In this document: piece after piece, positions 8,376-17,214 of the stretch
How the letters are laid out: each line of letters begins with the position of its first letter
Numbering within the stretch: position 1 is the first letter of the stretch
Assembly (NCBI GenBank): GCA_964510955.1
Contig: CAZEDW010000019.1
Span: 1 to 64,000 of the forward strand
DNA: 64,000 nucleotides
Source: JAFLCM01 sp964510955
GTDB taxonomy: Bacteria > Planctomycetota > Phycisphaerae > Phycisphaerales > UBA1924
Direction: 5' to 3'
Made by a program: the position numbers and the translations under genes
Notes under the pieces: generated by a model
Databases searched by the model: none
What the model was told of the DNA's origin: nothing
What the model saw: the letters and a program-made list of their open reading frames with translations, nothing else

Positions 8376-9935
8376 TCAGACGGGGCCAGCAGCACCAATC
8401 GGAAGCCGAACAACGAAGGCCGTCCCGTGATCCTGAGGGTCTGTAGAGGTTTTCACCTCGATCAGTCCCTGATGACGCTGAACGACCTGCATGGCTACTG
8501 CAAGGCCGATGCCGTTCCCATCGCGCTTGGTGGTGAAGTACGGCCGGAACATCTTTTCGCGGACGTCCGGCGCGATGCCCGGCCCCTGGTCTCGCACGGT
8601 GATGGCCCACATGCTGTCGGTCCCGGCGCGCGACGCCGACACGGTGACCACCCCGCCGGCGGACGAGGCCTGGATCGCGTTGGTGACCAGGGCCACCACA
8701 GCGTGCTCGAGGTGGCGGGGGTCGAAGACCGCGGAGTCGGGTGCCTCGTCAAACTCCGGGCGCAGGTCCACCGACCGCATCCGGGCCAGGGGCAGGTTCG
8801 ACTCGATGATGCCCCGCAGCCACGGCTTGACGGGTCCGGGAATCGGGTGCACCTCCAGCGGGCTGGACACCTCCAGCAGGTCCTTGAGCCACGAGTTGAA
8901 CCGGTCCACCGCCTGCACGATCTGGCGCTGCTCGTCGCCGCCGGGGGCGCCGGCGCCGAGGCGCTTGAGCGTCAGCTCGGCCAGGCCGCGGATTCCCGCC
9001 AGCGGGTTGCGGATGTTGTGGGCCAGCCTGCGCACCATCTCGCCCGTGGCGGCGAGGCGCTCGCGCTCGACGGCCTCGGCCTGCATGGTCCCGATCAGGC
9101 CGGCCATGTCGTTGACCTCCCGGCTGAGCAGGCCCAGGTCGTCGTTGCTCTCGACCGGGACGCGGTGCTCGAACTTCCCCCGCGCCAGCTCGCCGGCGGC
9201 GATCCGCAGGTTGGTGATGGGGCGGTTCACCCAGCGCCGGACGAGTTGCACACCGAGGGCGAAGAGCAGCAACGCCGACATCACGGCGGACGCTAACACG
9301 ACCAGGCGAGTCATCATCATGGCGTCGCCGAAGACAAGCGTGTCGCTCGCCTGCGCGAGGACTCTGGACTCGATGCGCTCGATCAGCTCGTGGAGCTGGA
9401 AGTGCATTTCGCCTGCGGCCTCGCCCCGGGAAAGCTCCATGGTGCTGAACCACCGGTCGGCGGCAGCGCGAGCCCAGGCGATGTGCTCCTTCAGACTCCG
9501 CCCCGTCGAGACCCCGATCCGCTCCGTGAACTGAGGCGATGTGAGCAACTCGCGCAATTCGTTGTCCACCAGCACCGCCTGCTTGAAGTAGAACTCCCGT
9601 TGCGCGGCGAATTCTTGGTTGCTGGGAAGGGAGCGCCGGTCCGGGCCGGCGATGGTGAACTCGGGCGCGGTTTCCAGCCTCAGTCCCGGCTCGCCAAGCC
9701 CCGGCCCGGGCAGGCGGCGCGTTTGATCCCCTATGTCCCGCTTGAGTCGCGCGAGACGCTGCAACAGGTCGGTGGTGCTCCGGAACGGCTCGATGAGCGC
9801 CCGCTGCACCTCGTTGCTGAAGAGCATCGACGCTCCCACGCTCAGCATCACTGTCAGACCGAAAAGGCCGAGCAGCACCGCGAACTTGCGATGGAGGCTC
9901 ATCGCCCCCGGCTGACGGGGCTGGGTGGGGGGCAT
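8376..9935 (-). CDS. Membrane sensor histidine kinase
   Basis: About 519 residues, from an ATG at 9935 that overlaps the previous gene's stop by one base (TGATG). The first TM segment is FAVLLGLFGLTVMLSVGASM. A periplasmic sensor region of ~180 residues follows, then a second TM (LVVLASAVMSALLLFALGVQ) and a HAMP linker (NRPITNLRIAAGELARGKFE). The HisKA motif is RRLAHNIRNPLAGIRGLAEL, with the phospho-accepting His. The HATPase domain shows LVTNAIQAS (N box), VRDQGPGIAPDVREKMFRPY (G1/F) and GNGIGLAVAMQVVQRHQG (G2). It is the evident partner of the sigma54 regulator immediately downstream. The signal sensed is unknown; the operon context with a pilin-like protein suggests an envelope cue, which is inference. 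Confidence 0.92.
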   Translation of the reverse strand: MPPTQPRQPGAMSLHRKFAVLLGLFGLTVMLSVGASMLFSNEVQRALIEPFRSTTDLLQRLARLKRDIGDQTRRLPGPGLGEPGLRLETAPEFTIAGPDRRSLPSNQEFAAQREFYFKQAVLVDNELRELLTSPQFTERIGVSTGRSLKEHIAWARAAADRWFSTMELSRGEAAGEMHFQLHELIERIESRVLAQASDTLVFGDAMMMTRLVVLASAVMSALLLFALGVQLVRRWVNRPITNLRIAAGELARGKFEHRVPVESNDDLGLLSREVNDMAGLIGTMQAEAVERERLAATGEMVRRLAHNIRNPLAGIRGLAELTLKRLGAGAPGGDEQRQIVQAVDRFNSWLKDLLEVSSPLEVHPIPGPVKPWLRGIIESNLPLARMRSVDLRPEFDEAPDSAVFDPRHLEHAVVALVTNAIQASSAGGVVTVSASRAGTDSMWAITVRDQGPGIAPDVREKMFRPYFTTKRDGNGIGLAVAMQVVQRHQGLIEVKTSTDPQDHGTAFVVRLPIGAAGPV

Positions 9936-10699
9936 CACTTCACCCGGTCGCCGGCCCGATACGCCCAGCGCCACTCGGACTCTGCGAGGGGCGAGCGGCT
10001 GGAGCCGACGCTGCCGTCAACGAACGCAACGTTGATTGCGCTCTTGTGACGCATCGCGGGCCACCAGAGCGAGCCGTCGGCGTAGGGGCCGCCGCCGGCG
10101 AGCGGCGGGCACGTGAAGGTGGGGTTCGCCTGCGGGTTGTTGGCAGTGGCGGCCTCGCCGTCGACGTCCCAGGCCAACGGCACGCGCCCGGCGCGGAGCA
10201 CGGAGCTGTCGAGCATCACCTGCTTGACGCGGCTTGCGCCGGGCGGATCGATGCGCCAGAGGCGCATGTTGAAACCGTACGAGATGTTCCTGGGCGGTCC
10301 GACCGCGCCGCTGGAGCACGGGAGGTTTCTTGAGAGCTTGATCGCGCCTTTCACCTCGGCGCACCGCATCGGGTCGTCGACGCCGCTGCCGGCCTCGCGC
10401 GTGACCGACTGCTCCTTGCCATACGCCCAGAACTCGCTGACGGCGTACTGGCTTTCGACGTAGGTCTCCAGCGAGAACTGCTTGCCCTTGCCCTCGTCGT
10501 CGCCGCGCCAAGGGTGAAGGCCTTCGTCGGCGAAGACCGTGAAGTCGAACGCGACGCTGCGGAGCGAGGTCTCGCAGCGGAACGCGCGGGCAGAGGCGAG
10601 GCCGCGGGCGACGGCGGGCAGCAGCATCGCCAGCAGCACGGCGATCACCGCGAGGGTGATGAGGATTTCAACAAGGGTGTAGCCGCTTCGGGCGCGCAT
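9935..10699 (-). CDS. Pilin-like protein with H-X9-DG motif
   Basis: About 254 residues from the ATG at 10699. The N-terminus MRARSGYTLVEILITLAVIA, continuing VLLAMLLPAVARG, is a type IV pilin/pseudopilin leader: cleavage after Gly, then methylatable Tyr, with Glu5 present. Near the C-terminus, MRHKSAINVAFVDGSV fits the H-X9-DG motif of planctomycete pilin-like proteins exactly: His, nine residues, Asp-Gly. The body has the usual pair of segments ending in ...SLWWPAMRHKS. A longer frame reaches 11089, but it has no coding character and the leader fixes the start. It is the first gene of the kinase/regulator operon and its stop overlaps the kinase start. These proteins are numerous in planctomycetes, and most have no assigned role. 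Confidence 0.85.
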   Translation of the reverse strand: MRARSGYTLVEILITLAVIAVLLAMLLPAVARGLASARAFRCETSLRSVAFDFTVFADEGLHPWRGDDEGKGKQFSLETYVESQYAVSEFWAYGKEQSVTREAGSGVDDPMRCAEVKGAIKLSRNLPCSSGAVGPPRNISYGFNMRLWRIDPPGASRVKQVMLDSSVLRAGRVPLAWDVDGEAATANNPQANPTFTCPPLAGGGPYADGSLWWPAMRHKSAINVAFVDGSVGSSRSPLAESEWRWAYRAGDRVK

Positions 10700-10971
10700 A
10701 AAAGCGCGCCCGCGCGAGAGAGTGTTCACCACCGGATGTCTGGAGTGTTCCGACCGATGAAGGGTCAACGCGTCATCACTCCGATTGTCGGTTGCCGGGG
10801 ACTGGTTCCCCTGAACCACTGCTGATGGCATGGTACAGCCGATCAGGGCGTTCAGCCAGTGCAATATCCGATAAGCCCCAAGTTGCCAAAGATCGGCCCT
10901 CGGGTTCCGGCGGGGTGAATCAGCCAGCGGGTGTGTCGGGGTGGATCGACCCGGCAGGGCCCGGGCCCTGA

Positions 10972-11682
10972 TCAGGCGCGCCGACGGCGAGCGCCCGCGA
11001 GACCCGCCGCGAGCAGCAGGCCGGCGGTTCCGGGGGCGGGGATATGGGGGAAATCGGTGCCTTCGAGGGTGAAGTTGTAGTGACCCCATTCGCCCCCGCC
11101 GGTCCAGCCGGCGAGTGGGTTGAAGCCGCCGACGCCGTCGGGACCCGATATCTCGGTGGGGCTGGCCTGGTTGAAGATCAGGCCGGTGATGCTGAGCGGC
11201 TGATCGCCGTAACCCGTGATCGCCAGCAGGTAGTCGCCGGGAGCGGTGATCACGACGCCGGTGGCGTCGGTGGCGTGGCTGACGAGCGTGGGGAGCGTGT
11301 TCTCGAGGCTGGTGTCGTCGTTGGCCAGCAGGCCGTAGGCCTGGTTCGCGAGGGTGACGTTGAAAAGGAAGAACTGGGGGTTGAAGTCGGCGTTGATGAG
11401 GGTGATGTGGAAGGCTGTGGGATCGCTGATGCCGATGTAGTACATGTCTTCAAAGTCGCCGACCCCTCGACCACTGGGGGGGCCGGAGAGGTTGCCCGAG
11501 ATGCTGTTGAGGGCCGTCCCGCCGTTGAGGAACGGGGCTTGCGCCGTGAGGGGGCTGGAGCCGGCGTCGCCGCGTTCGACCCAGTCCGGGCCGGCGAGGG
11601 CGGCGGAACCGGCGGCGCCGAGAGCGACCAGGGCGGTGAGGGCGCGGAACGAACGGGAACGGACAGACCGGTCTGCAGTCAT
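10972..11682 (-). CDS. Secreted protein with PAPG sorting tail
   Basis: About 236 residues from an ATG at 11682 with AAAGGAG upstream. The N-terminus is a signal peptide (SFRALTALVALGAAGSAALA). The body is Gly/Asp-rich, with GVGDFEDMYYIGISDPTAFH, a hydrophobic FFLFNVTLANQAYGLLANDD and PTEISGPDGVGG. The C-terminus, IPAPGTAGLLLAAGLAGARR, is a PEP-CTERM-like signal: a Pro-rich motif, hydrophobic helix and Arg tail. It is clearly homologous to the protein at 37846-38550 over most of its length (SGPDGxGGxxPL, FEDxxxIxISDP). A TTGACA/TATGTT promoter lies 200 nt upstream. It is probably processed and sorted to the envelope by an exosortase-like system not seen in this window. Confidence 0.8.
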   Translation of the reverse strand: MTADRSVRSRSFRALTALVALGAAGSAALAGPDWVERGDAGSSPLTAQAPFLNGGTALNSISGNLSGPPSGRGVGDFEDMYYIGISDPTAFHITLINADFNPQFFLFNVTLANQAYGLLANDDTSLENTLPTLVSHATDATGVVITAPGDYLLAITGYGDQPLSITGLIFNQASPTEISGPDGVGGFNPLAGWTGGGEWGHYNFTLEGTDFPHIPAPGTAGLLLAAGLAGARRRRA

Positions 11683-11989
11683 GGCAACTCCTTTGGGCCC
11701 TTGGGCGATTCCCTGTGCGGGGAGACGTGGGCAGACGGCGGATCGACCTGTGCGGGGCGAACGCCGGATTTCTGACTCATGGCACGCCGTCGGCGGCGCG
11801 AGCGCGGCGCGCTCGGACAGCCCAGCGCTGGTTATCGAGCCGAACACGCGATGAGACCATGGCCCCTGTGCCGGGCATGGTTCAGATGGAACATACTCCA
11901 GGGTGGGGGATTGTCAACCCTTGAGGACCGGAAACGGCGAACATCCGCGGGAATTCTCGGTGTTTGAGACGGTGTGACCGGCGCGGGCG
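11683..11989. other. Non-coding stretch upstream of the 10972-11682 gene
   Basis: This 307-nt stretch separates the GH57 gene's stop from the PAPG-protein start. It holds the TTGACA promoter listed separately and a ~200-nt leader. No open frame with coding character, tRNA or GTGCCAC element was seen, and no clear intrinsic terminator follows the GH57 gene. Confidence 0.5.
11890..11917 (-). promoter_or_regulatory. Sigma70-type promoter for the PAPG-tailed protein
   Basis: On the minus strand, TTGACA (-35, perfect consensus) lies at 11917-11912 and TATGTT (-10) at 11895-11890, separated by 16 nt. The gene it would serve starts at 11682, giving a leader of ~200 nt. A perfect -35 hexamer is uncommon in GC-rich DNA, so this is the best promoter seen in the window. 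Confidence 0.5.
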
Positions 11990-14923
11990 CTACGGGCAGG
12001 CGGTGCCGAAGGCGCCGAGGAGGGCGGTGAGGTCGGCGGTGGTGACGGCACCATCTCCGTTCGAGTCGCCGCTCTCGTACATGGAGACCGTTGAGCCAAA
12101 GGAGCCGAGCAGGATCGTCAAGTCGGTGGTGTTCACCTGGCCATCGCGGTTGATGTCGGCGGGGCAGGTGGGGGGTGGGATGAGGGCGTTGAGGTTGAAT
12201 AGGATGTATTCGGAGGCTTCGATGTTGCCGTTGGCGATGACGGTCGGTGGGGCCTGCATGGCCTGCACCAGCGCGCCGGCGTTGGGGGTGGCGTAGGCGG
12301 CGGCGGCGAGGTAGACGCGGGCGGGCATCACGCCGTTGAACTCTTCCTTCAGATTCAGCGTGCCCTCGAGCACGGCGCCACGGGCGGCCTGGGTGGAGCC
12401 TGTCGTGTCGGCCCAGGCGAAGTAGCTGTTGTCGATCTCGGCGGCGAGGAAGGCGTCCCACTGGGCGATCTGGCCGGCCTTGGCCCAGTTGGCGGCAGTC
12501 ATCCCGCCCGGCCCCGCGGCACGGGCGACGTAGATGAAGCGGTCGTTGCCGTCACTGAAGATGGGGCAGGCGACGTACAGCGTGTTGCCACTGGCTTTCA
12601 CCCACAGCTTGTTGTTGGTGTTGGACGACTGCGTGAGCTGGGTGGCGCCCGCGTCGAGTTGGCCGTCCATGGTGAAGGGGGGCGGGGCGGCGGGGGTGAC
12701 GGCGAAGTGCCAGTCGGCGCCGTTGTTGTTGTCCCACGTCCCGGAGCCGTTGTTGAACACACAGTCAAACTGCGTGGCGCTGCCGGGAATGCTGAGGGTG
12801 TAGACCCACTTCTGCGACGGCGTGTCGAACGTCATCGCGGGGTCGGTGGGGTTGACGGTGCTCCAGTTGTTGAAGCCGAAGTGGATGCGGACGGGGTTGG
12901 CGGAGGCGATCGGGCCGCCGACGGCGTCGTAGCTGACGGTGAGCGTGCCGCCGGCCGCCGGAGTAGCCGGAGAGATCGTGACGCGCTGGCTGGGGGGCGG
13001 GGCGTTCTGGCCGACCCAGACGTGCTGGATGTCGCTGCGGGTGAGGTTGCCGCGCGTGTCGAGGGCTTCGACGTAGTAGTCGATGAGCTTGCTCGTCTGG
13101 CCGGTGACCTGGGCGCTGTAGTAGGTGGCGATGTACGTCGGGGCGAGGATGTTGCCCGGGCGCGCGGGAGCGGTGCCGGCGGTCATGGGGACGCTGGTCC
13201 ACGCGGAGACTTCGGCGCCGCCGGCATAGGTCTCGTTCTGGGTGGAGGCGATGGGGTTGACGCCGTCGACGTCAGTGCGCCACTTGAGCGTGACGCTTTG
13301 GAGGCCGCTGACGTCGTAGGCGTAAGTCCAGACGGTGAAGTCGGAGGGCTGGGGTGTGCCGAACTCTTCGCCGCCGGGGTTGTAGGGGTCGCGCTGGGGG
13401 ACGAAGACGTCTGGGCCGACGGTTTCGTTCGACCAAGCGGCGACGACGGGATCGGCGAACGACACGGCGAGGTTGCACGCGCGCGTCACGTTCGAGTCCC
13501 ACGGTTCGCCCGAGCCGTCCCAGTACCAGTAGTCGCTGGCTTGGGCCATGAGGTAATAGCCCCAAGCTTTTTCGGTGTTGCTGCCGCTGCGGGCGAGGAT
13601 GTTGGCGAGGCTCGTGTAAGGCGCAAACGCCTCGGCGGTGTGGACGCGGTTGCCGGCGGCGGTGAGCACCGCCCACGAGTTGCGGTCGGGCGACCAGCCC
13701 GAGCCGTTGGGGTCGCCGAGCCATTTCTTGAACTCGGGGTCGCCGTTGTCGGCGCCGGCCCAGGAGCCGTTTTCGATGTGGATCACATCCCCCGAGGCGG
13801 GCGGGAACTGCTGAAGATAGTCCTGGATGGTGGAGGTTTCGTAGTTGGCGTCAACGGCGTCCCAGTTGACCATGTTCTGGAAGTTGGAGTGGTAGTAGGC
13901 GTCGGTGCCGCCGCCGTAGTTGTCGCCGTCGTGGTGGAGGAGCACGAGCATCGGGTGCGCCGCGTCGATGTTGTAGGCGAGGTACTGGTTCATCACCGTG
14001 GAGTACAGGAACGCGCCGTAGCCGCCGCGCCCGTCTTCGTTGCCCTCATAGCGGGCGGCGGGGACGGCGGTGATGGTGCTGGCAACTCCGGTGGCGGGGT
14101 CGATGAACTGGGCCTTGTGCGGGCGATAGCCGAAGGGAGCGCTGACCTTGCTGGGGGCCCAGAGGTTGTTCAGTTGAACCCAGGCACCGCCTGAAGCAGC
14201 AGGGTCGGGGTTCTGCTGGTCCGCCTTGTTGGGCGTGTAGAGGTTCGACGCGTTGGTGTGCGGGTAGTTCAGGCAGGCGCGGTCGAAGTGGATGTTGTCC
14301 ACCATGGCCCACTCGATGCCCTCGGCGGCGAGCGCGGGGATGATGCGCTCGGAGAAAGCGCACTCGGGCGGGAAGATGCCCTTGGCGTAGTTTGCCCCGT
14401 TGGTCCAGGTATTGGCGAACACCTGCTTGTGCAGCTTCACCTGCATCCGGATGTCGCGCTGGTCGAGCAGCGGCATCATGGGGTGGAAGTAGCCGAAGGC
14501 GACGAGGTCGAGGCGCGGGTTGGTGAGGCTCGTGAGAAGGGCGCGGCCCTGGTTGTTGCCGGTGGTCCAGTTGTTCCACATCCCGCCGTTGACCCCGGCG
14601 GCCTGCATCGCGTTGAGGTTCTCGATGAGCGAGCCCGTGAAGCTGACCGATGCGCCGAGGTGACTCAGGCCGCTGCCGGACTGGACGGCGTCCTTGGGCC
14701 AGGTGGTGTACGGGCCGAAGCGCTGGTTGTGGATGTCGAGGACGTTGAAGCTGAAGCGGGCGTTGTTCTGGGTCTGAATAACGGACTCGCCGGGGTAGTA
14801 GATGGGCTGGTGCATGTGCCACAGGAAGGCGACGCGGATCGGGGCGGCGCTGGCGACGGTGGCTGCACCTGCGACGGCGAGCACGATGGCGGGGGCAATA
14901 GTAAAACGATTTACTGGCTGCAT
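11990..14923 (-). CDS. Secreted GH57 glycoside hydrolase with starch-binding-like module and dockerin
   Basis: Retaining glycosidase of family GH57 (alpha-amylase/4-alpha-glucanotransferase type), 977 residues from the ATG at 14923. The signal peptide is FTIAPAIVLAVAGAATVASA. GH57 motifs follow: WHMHQP at 35-40, GYFHP at 144-148, FPPECAFSE with predicted nucleophile E187, and HHDGDN at ~330-335. A later module (FGFNNW, VFNNGSGTWDNNNGADW) resembles a starch-binding CBM25/26 domain, and a further binding-like domain follows. The end is a double dockerin (ADINRDGQVNTTDLTILL and GDSNGDGAVTTADLTALL). GH57 enzymes are mostly cytoplasmic, so signal peptide plus dockerin is notable. The open frame upstream to 15661 lacks coding character. 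It is divergent from the VKOR gene; substrate specificity cannot be told from sequence. Confidence 0.88.
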   Translation of the reverse strand: MQPVNRFTIAPAIVLAVAGAATVASAAPIRVAFLWHMHQPIYYPGESVIQTQNNARFSFNVLDIHNQRFGPYTTWPKDAVQSGSGLSHLGASVSFTGSLIENLNAMQAAGVNGGMWNNWTTGNNQGRALLTSLTNPRLDLVAFGYFHPMMPLLDQRDIRMQVKLHKQVFANTWTNGANYAKGIFPPECAFSERIIPALAAEGIEWAMVDNIHFDRACLNYPHTNASNLYTPNKADQQNPDPAASGGAWVQLNNLWAPSKVSAPFGYRPHKAQFIDPATGVASTITAVPAARYEGNEDGRGGYGAFLYSTVMNQYLAYNIDAAHPMLVLLHHDGDNYGGGTDAYYHSNFQNMVNWDAVDANYETSTIQDYLQQFPPASGDVIHIENGSWAGADNGDPEFKKWLGDPNGSGWSPDRNSWAVLTAAGNRVHTAEAFAPYTSLANILARSGSNTEKAWGYYLMAQASDYWYWDGSGEPWDSNVTRACNLAVSFADPVVAAWSNETVGPDVFVPQRDPYNPGGEEFGTPQPSDFTVWTYAYDVSGLQSVTLKWRTDVDGVNPIASTQNETYAGGAEVSAWTSVPMTAGTAPARPGNILAPTYIATYYSAQVTGQTSKLIDYYVEALDTRGNLTRSDIQHVWVGQNAPPPSQRVTISPATPAAGGTLTVSYDAVGGPIASANPVRIHFGFNNWSTVNPTDPAMTFDTPSQKWVYTLSIPGSATQFDCVFNNGSGTWDNNNGADWHFAVTPAAPPPFTMDGQLDAGATQLTQSSNTNNKLWVKASGNTLYVACPIFSDGNDRFIYVARAAGPGGMTAANWAKAGQIAQWDAFLAAEIDNSYFAWADTTGSTQAARGAVLEGTLNLKEEFNGVMPARVYLAAAAYATPNAGALVQAMQAPPTVIANGNIEASEYILFNLNALIPPPTCPADINRDGQVNTTDLTILLGSFGSTVSMYESGDSNGDGAVTTADLTALLGAFGTACP

Positions 14924-15083
14924 AGGATTCGGTCCGTTCGAGACTTTGAGACTTCCAGCCGTGTCACGACCCCGGGGCCTCACCGGCGGACTATCGAAAG
15001 CGTACAGCGCGAACCGACAGACACAAGCCCCGCCCGGACGAATCGGGCGGATTGGTGAACAATCGGCTCGAAGGGACACGTCT

Positions 15084-17060
15084 TTGCGCACCAAACCAGT
15101 ACCTCCAACGAGCGTGACCCCGGAGCAGAACTCCTCTGTGGGGGTGTGGTCGCTCGGGCTGGTGGCGCTCCTGGCGGCGTGCGGCGCGTCGGGCATGCTG
15201 GCGGCGGAGCACCTGGGCTTGTTCGGGCGCGGGCTTCCGGGGTGCGGGCCGGGGAGCGGGTGCGACAGCGCGGCGAAGTCGGTGTACGGGTCGTTGCCGT
15301 TCGAGGTGCCGTGGGGCGTGGGGAAGTGGCCGGTGTCGTTCGCGGGGTTCGCGTTCTTCCTGGCCATGCTGGGGGCGTGGCTGGTTTCGGGCCGGCGGGT
15401 GCCGGCGTTGGTGACGCACATGGCCCGCCTGGGGGCGCTGGCGTCGGGGTTCTTCATCTTCATTATGCTCACACACATGAACCAGTATTTCTGCAAGTAC
15501 TGCGCCGCTTCGCACGCCTCGAACCTGGTGTTCTGGGTGTGCGCGGAGGTCGCCACGCGGGCGGGGCTGCGGCGTACGTCTCTCGCGGCGGCCTGGAAGG
15601 CGCTGGCGACGGCGGCGGTGGTGTTCCTGGGCTCGTCGGTGGCGATGGGGGTGGCGGACAAGCATCAGGTTGCCGCCGCGCAGCAGGAAGCCGAGGACGA
15701 TCTTTCCAAGGAGATCGCTGCAATGCAGGCCGCGGCGGCTCAGCAGGCTGCGCCCAAGCCCGAGGCGCCGAAGGCTGAGGCGCCCAAGAAAAAGGATTAC
15801 CCGCCGATCGACATCGGCCTGCCGATCCCGGGCGACGAGACACTCAAGCAGGAGGGCCTCATCGGGCGCTACCGGCTGGGTCCGGCGGAGTCGTCGATCC
15901 GGGTGGTGATTTTCTCGGATTACCAATGCCGCGATTGCGCTCGGATCGAGAAGGAGATGCGGGAGATCCTCAAGGCCAAGCCGTACATCCTGTTCAGCGC
16001 CAAGCAGTACGCCTTCTGCAAGGACTGCAACAAGTACTACGACGGGAACATGCACCCCAACGCGTGCTGGGCGGCGCGGGCGGCGGAGGCGGCGGGCATC
16101 CTGCGCGGCAACGCCGGTTTCTGGCAGATGCACTTCTGGCTCTACGACCGCAAGAGCGCCGACGGGCAGGAGATTCAGGGCTCCTTTACCAGCGAGGAAC
16201 TGCGCGAAGCTCTTCTGCAGATGGGCTATGACCCCGCGGAGTTCGAGAAGGTGATGGGCGGCGATGAATCGTTGAAGCGGCTCACCGCGGACATTGACGA
16301 GGGCATGACCTATGGGCTGTTCGGCACGCCGATGATCTTCGTCAACGGGCGCGAGTTCCGCGCCTGGAACGCCCCCAACGCCCTGGCCCGCTACATCGAA
16401 GCGGTCGAGAAAACCAACCCGCCCGTCGCGAGCACCGCGAACGATGCGCCCTCGACCAAGCTCGACAAGGGCGTGGAAGACTGGCGCCAGTGGCCGCGCA
16501 CCAACCTCGCCCGTGTTTCGCCGGTCTTCCCCAAGGGGCCCGGCGACGCCAAGGTGCGGATTGTGATGTACGGCGATGCCCACGAGGACTTCACCCAGAA
16601 GCTGTGGAAGGTCCTGGGGGACCTGGTGAAGAACCGTAGCGACGTGCAGATCGATTACCGCCCGCGCCCGGTCGGCCAGGCCTGCAACGTCATGGGGGCC
16701 GACCCCAAGACGATCCCGGCGTGCCGCATGGCGCGGGCGCTCGAAGCGGCCGGGCGCCTGGGCGGCGCCGACGCGTACTGGAAGATGCTGGAGTGGCAGT
16801 TCCAGGTTGGGAAGGGCTACACCGAAGAGATGCTCCCCGAGGCCGCCAAGGCGGCCGGGCTGGACGCCGCCAAGCTCAAGGACGAGATGGACGGGCCCGA
16901 CGTGCTCAACCTGATGATCGAGAACCAGAAGATGTTCCAGCGCTCCGGGGCGCGGGGGGTGCCGTCGATCTTCGTCAACGAGCGACTCGTGATCCGCTGG
17001 AACATCGACAACATCCCCATCCTCGACAGGATCATCTCCGCCGCGGCGGAAGGGAAGTGA
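15084..17060 (+). CDS. VKOR-family protein fused to two thioredoxin-like domains
   Basis: Predicted disulfide-bond-forming system in one chain of ~658 residues. The membrane part is a vitamin K epoxide reductase (VKOR) domain: loop cysteines C54 and C60 (GCGPGSGCDSA), several TM segments (VWSLGLVALLAACGASGMLA, FAFFLAMLGAWLVSG, GFFIFIMLTHMN) and the active-site pair C137/C140 (YFCKYCAASH). After an Ala/Lys-rich linker comes a DsbA/thioredoxin-like domain with CxxC at C282-C285 (DYQCRDCARIEKE) and C-terminal GTPMIFVNGREF. A second similar domain (VRIVMYGDAHEDFTQK, GVPSIFVNERLV) lacks CxxC. Disulfides would be oxidised by the Trx domain and electrons passed via VKOR to quinone. The start is TTG 15084, preceded by AAGGGA; the open frame extends further upstream but overlaps the divergent GH57 gene. 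Confidence 0.85.
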   Translation: MRTKPVPPTSVTPEQNSSVGVWSLGLVALLAACGASGMLAAEHLGLFGRGLPGCGPGSGCDSAAKSVYGSLPFEVPWGVGKWPVSFAGFAFFLAMLGAWLVSGRRVPALVTHMARLGALASGFFIFIMLTHMNQYFCKYCAASHASNLVFWVCAEVATRAGLRRTSLAAAWKALATAAVVFLGSSVAMGVADKHQVAAAQQEAEDDLSKEIAAMQAAAAQQAAPKPEAPKAEAPKKKDYPPIDIGLPIPGDETLKQEGLIGRYRLGPAESSIRVVIFSDYQCRDCARIEKEMREILKAKPYILFSAKQYAFCKDCNKYYDGNMHPNACWAARAAEAAGILRGNAGFWQMHFWLYDRKSADGQEIQGSFTSEELREALLQMGYDPAEFEKVMGGDESLKRLTADIDEGMTYGLFGTPMIFVNGREFRAWNAPNALARYIEAVEKTNPPVASTANDAPSTKLDKGVEDWRQWPRTNLARVSPVFPKGPGDAKVRIVMYGDAHEDFTQKLWKVLGDLVKNRSDVQIDYRPRPVGQACNVMGADPKTIPACRMARALEAAGRLGGADAYWKMLEWQFQVGKGYTEEMLPEAAKAAGLDAAKLKDEMDGPDVLNLMIENQKMFQRSGARGVPSIFVNERLVIRWNIDNIPILDRIISAAAEGK

Positions 17061-17214
17061 ACCGACCCCCGGCGCCGGCGGGCGCCCGCGCGTGGCTGCC
17101 GGGCGGGCTCACGGCGCCGCCGGAACGAACGCAGGGTTCGAGCGGCGCCCCGCATCGCCCCGATACAGTTCGTCGCAAACCCGGATGATCGGGTCGAGAC
17201 AGCGCGAGGGAGCG

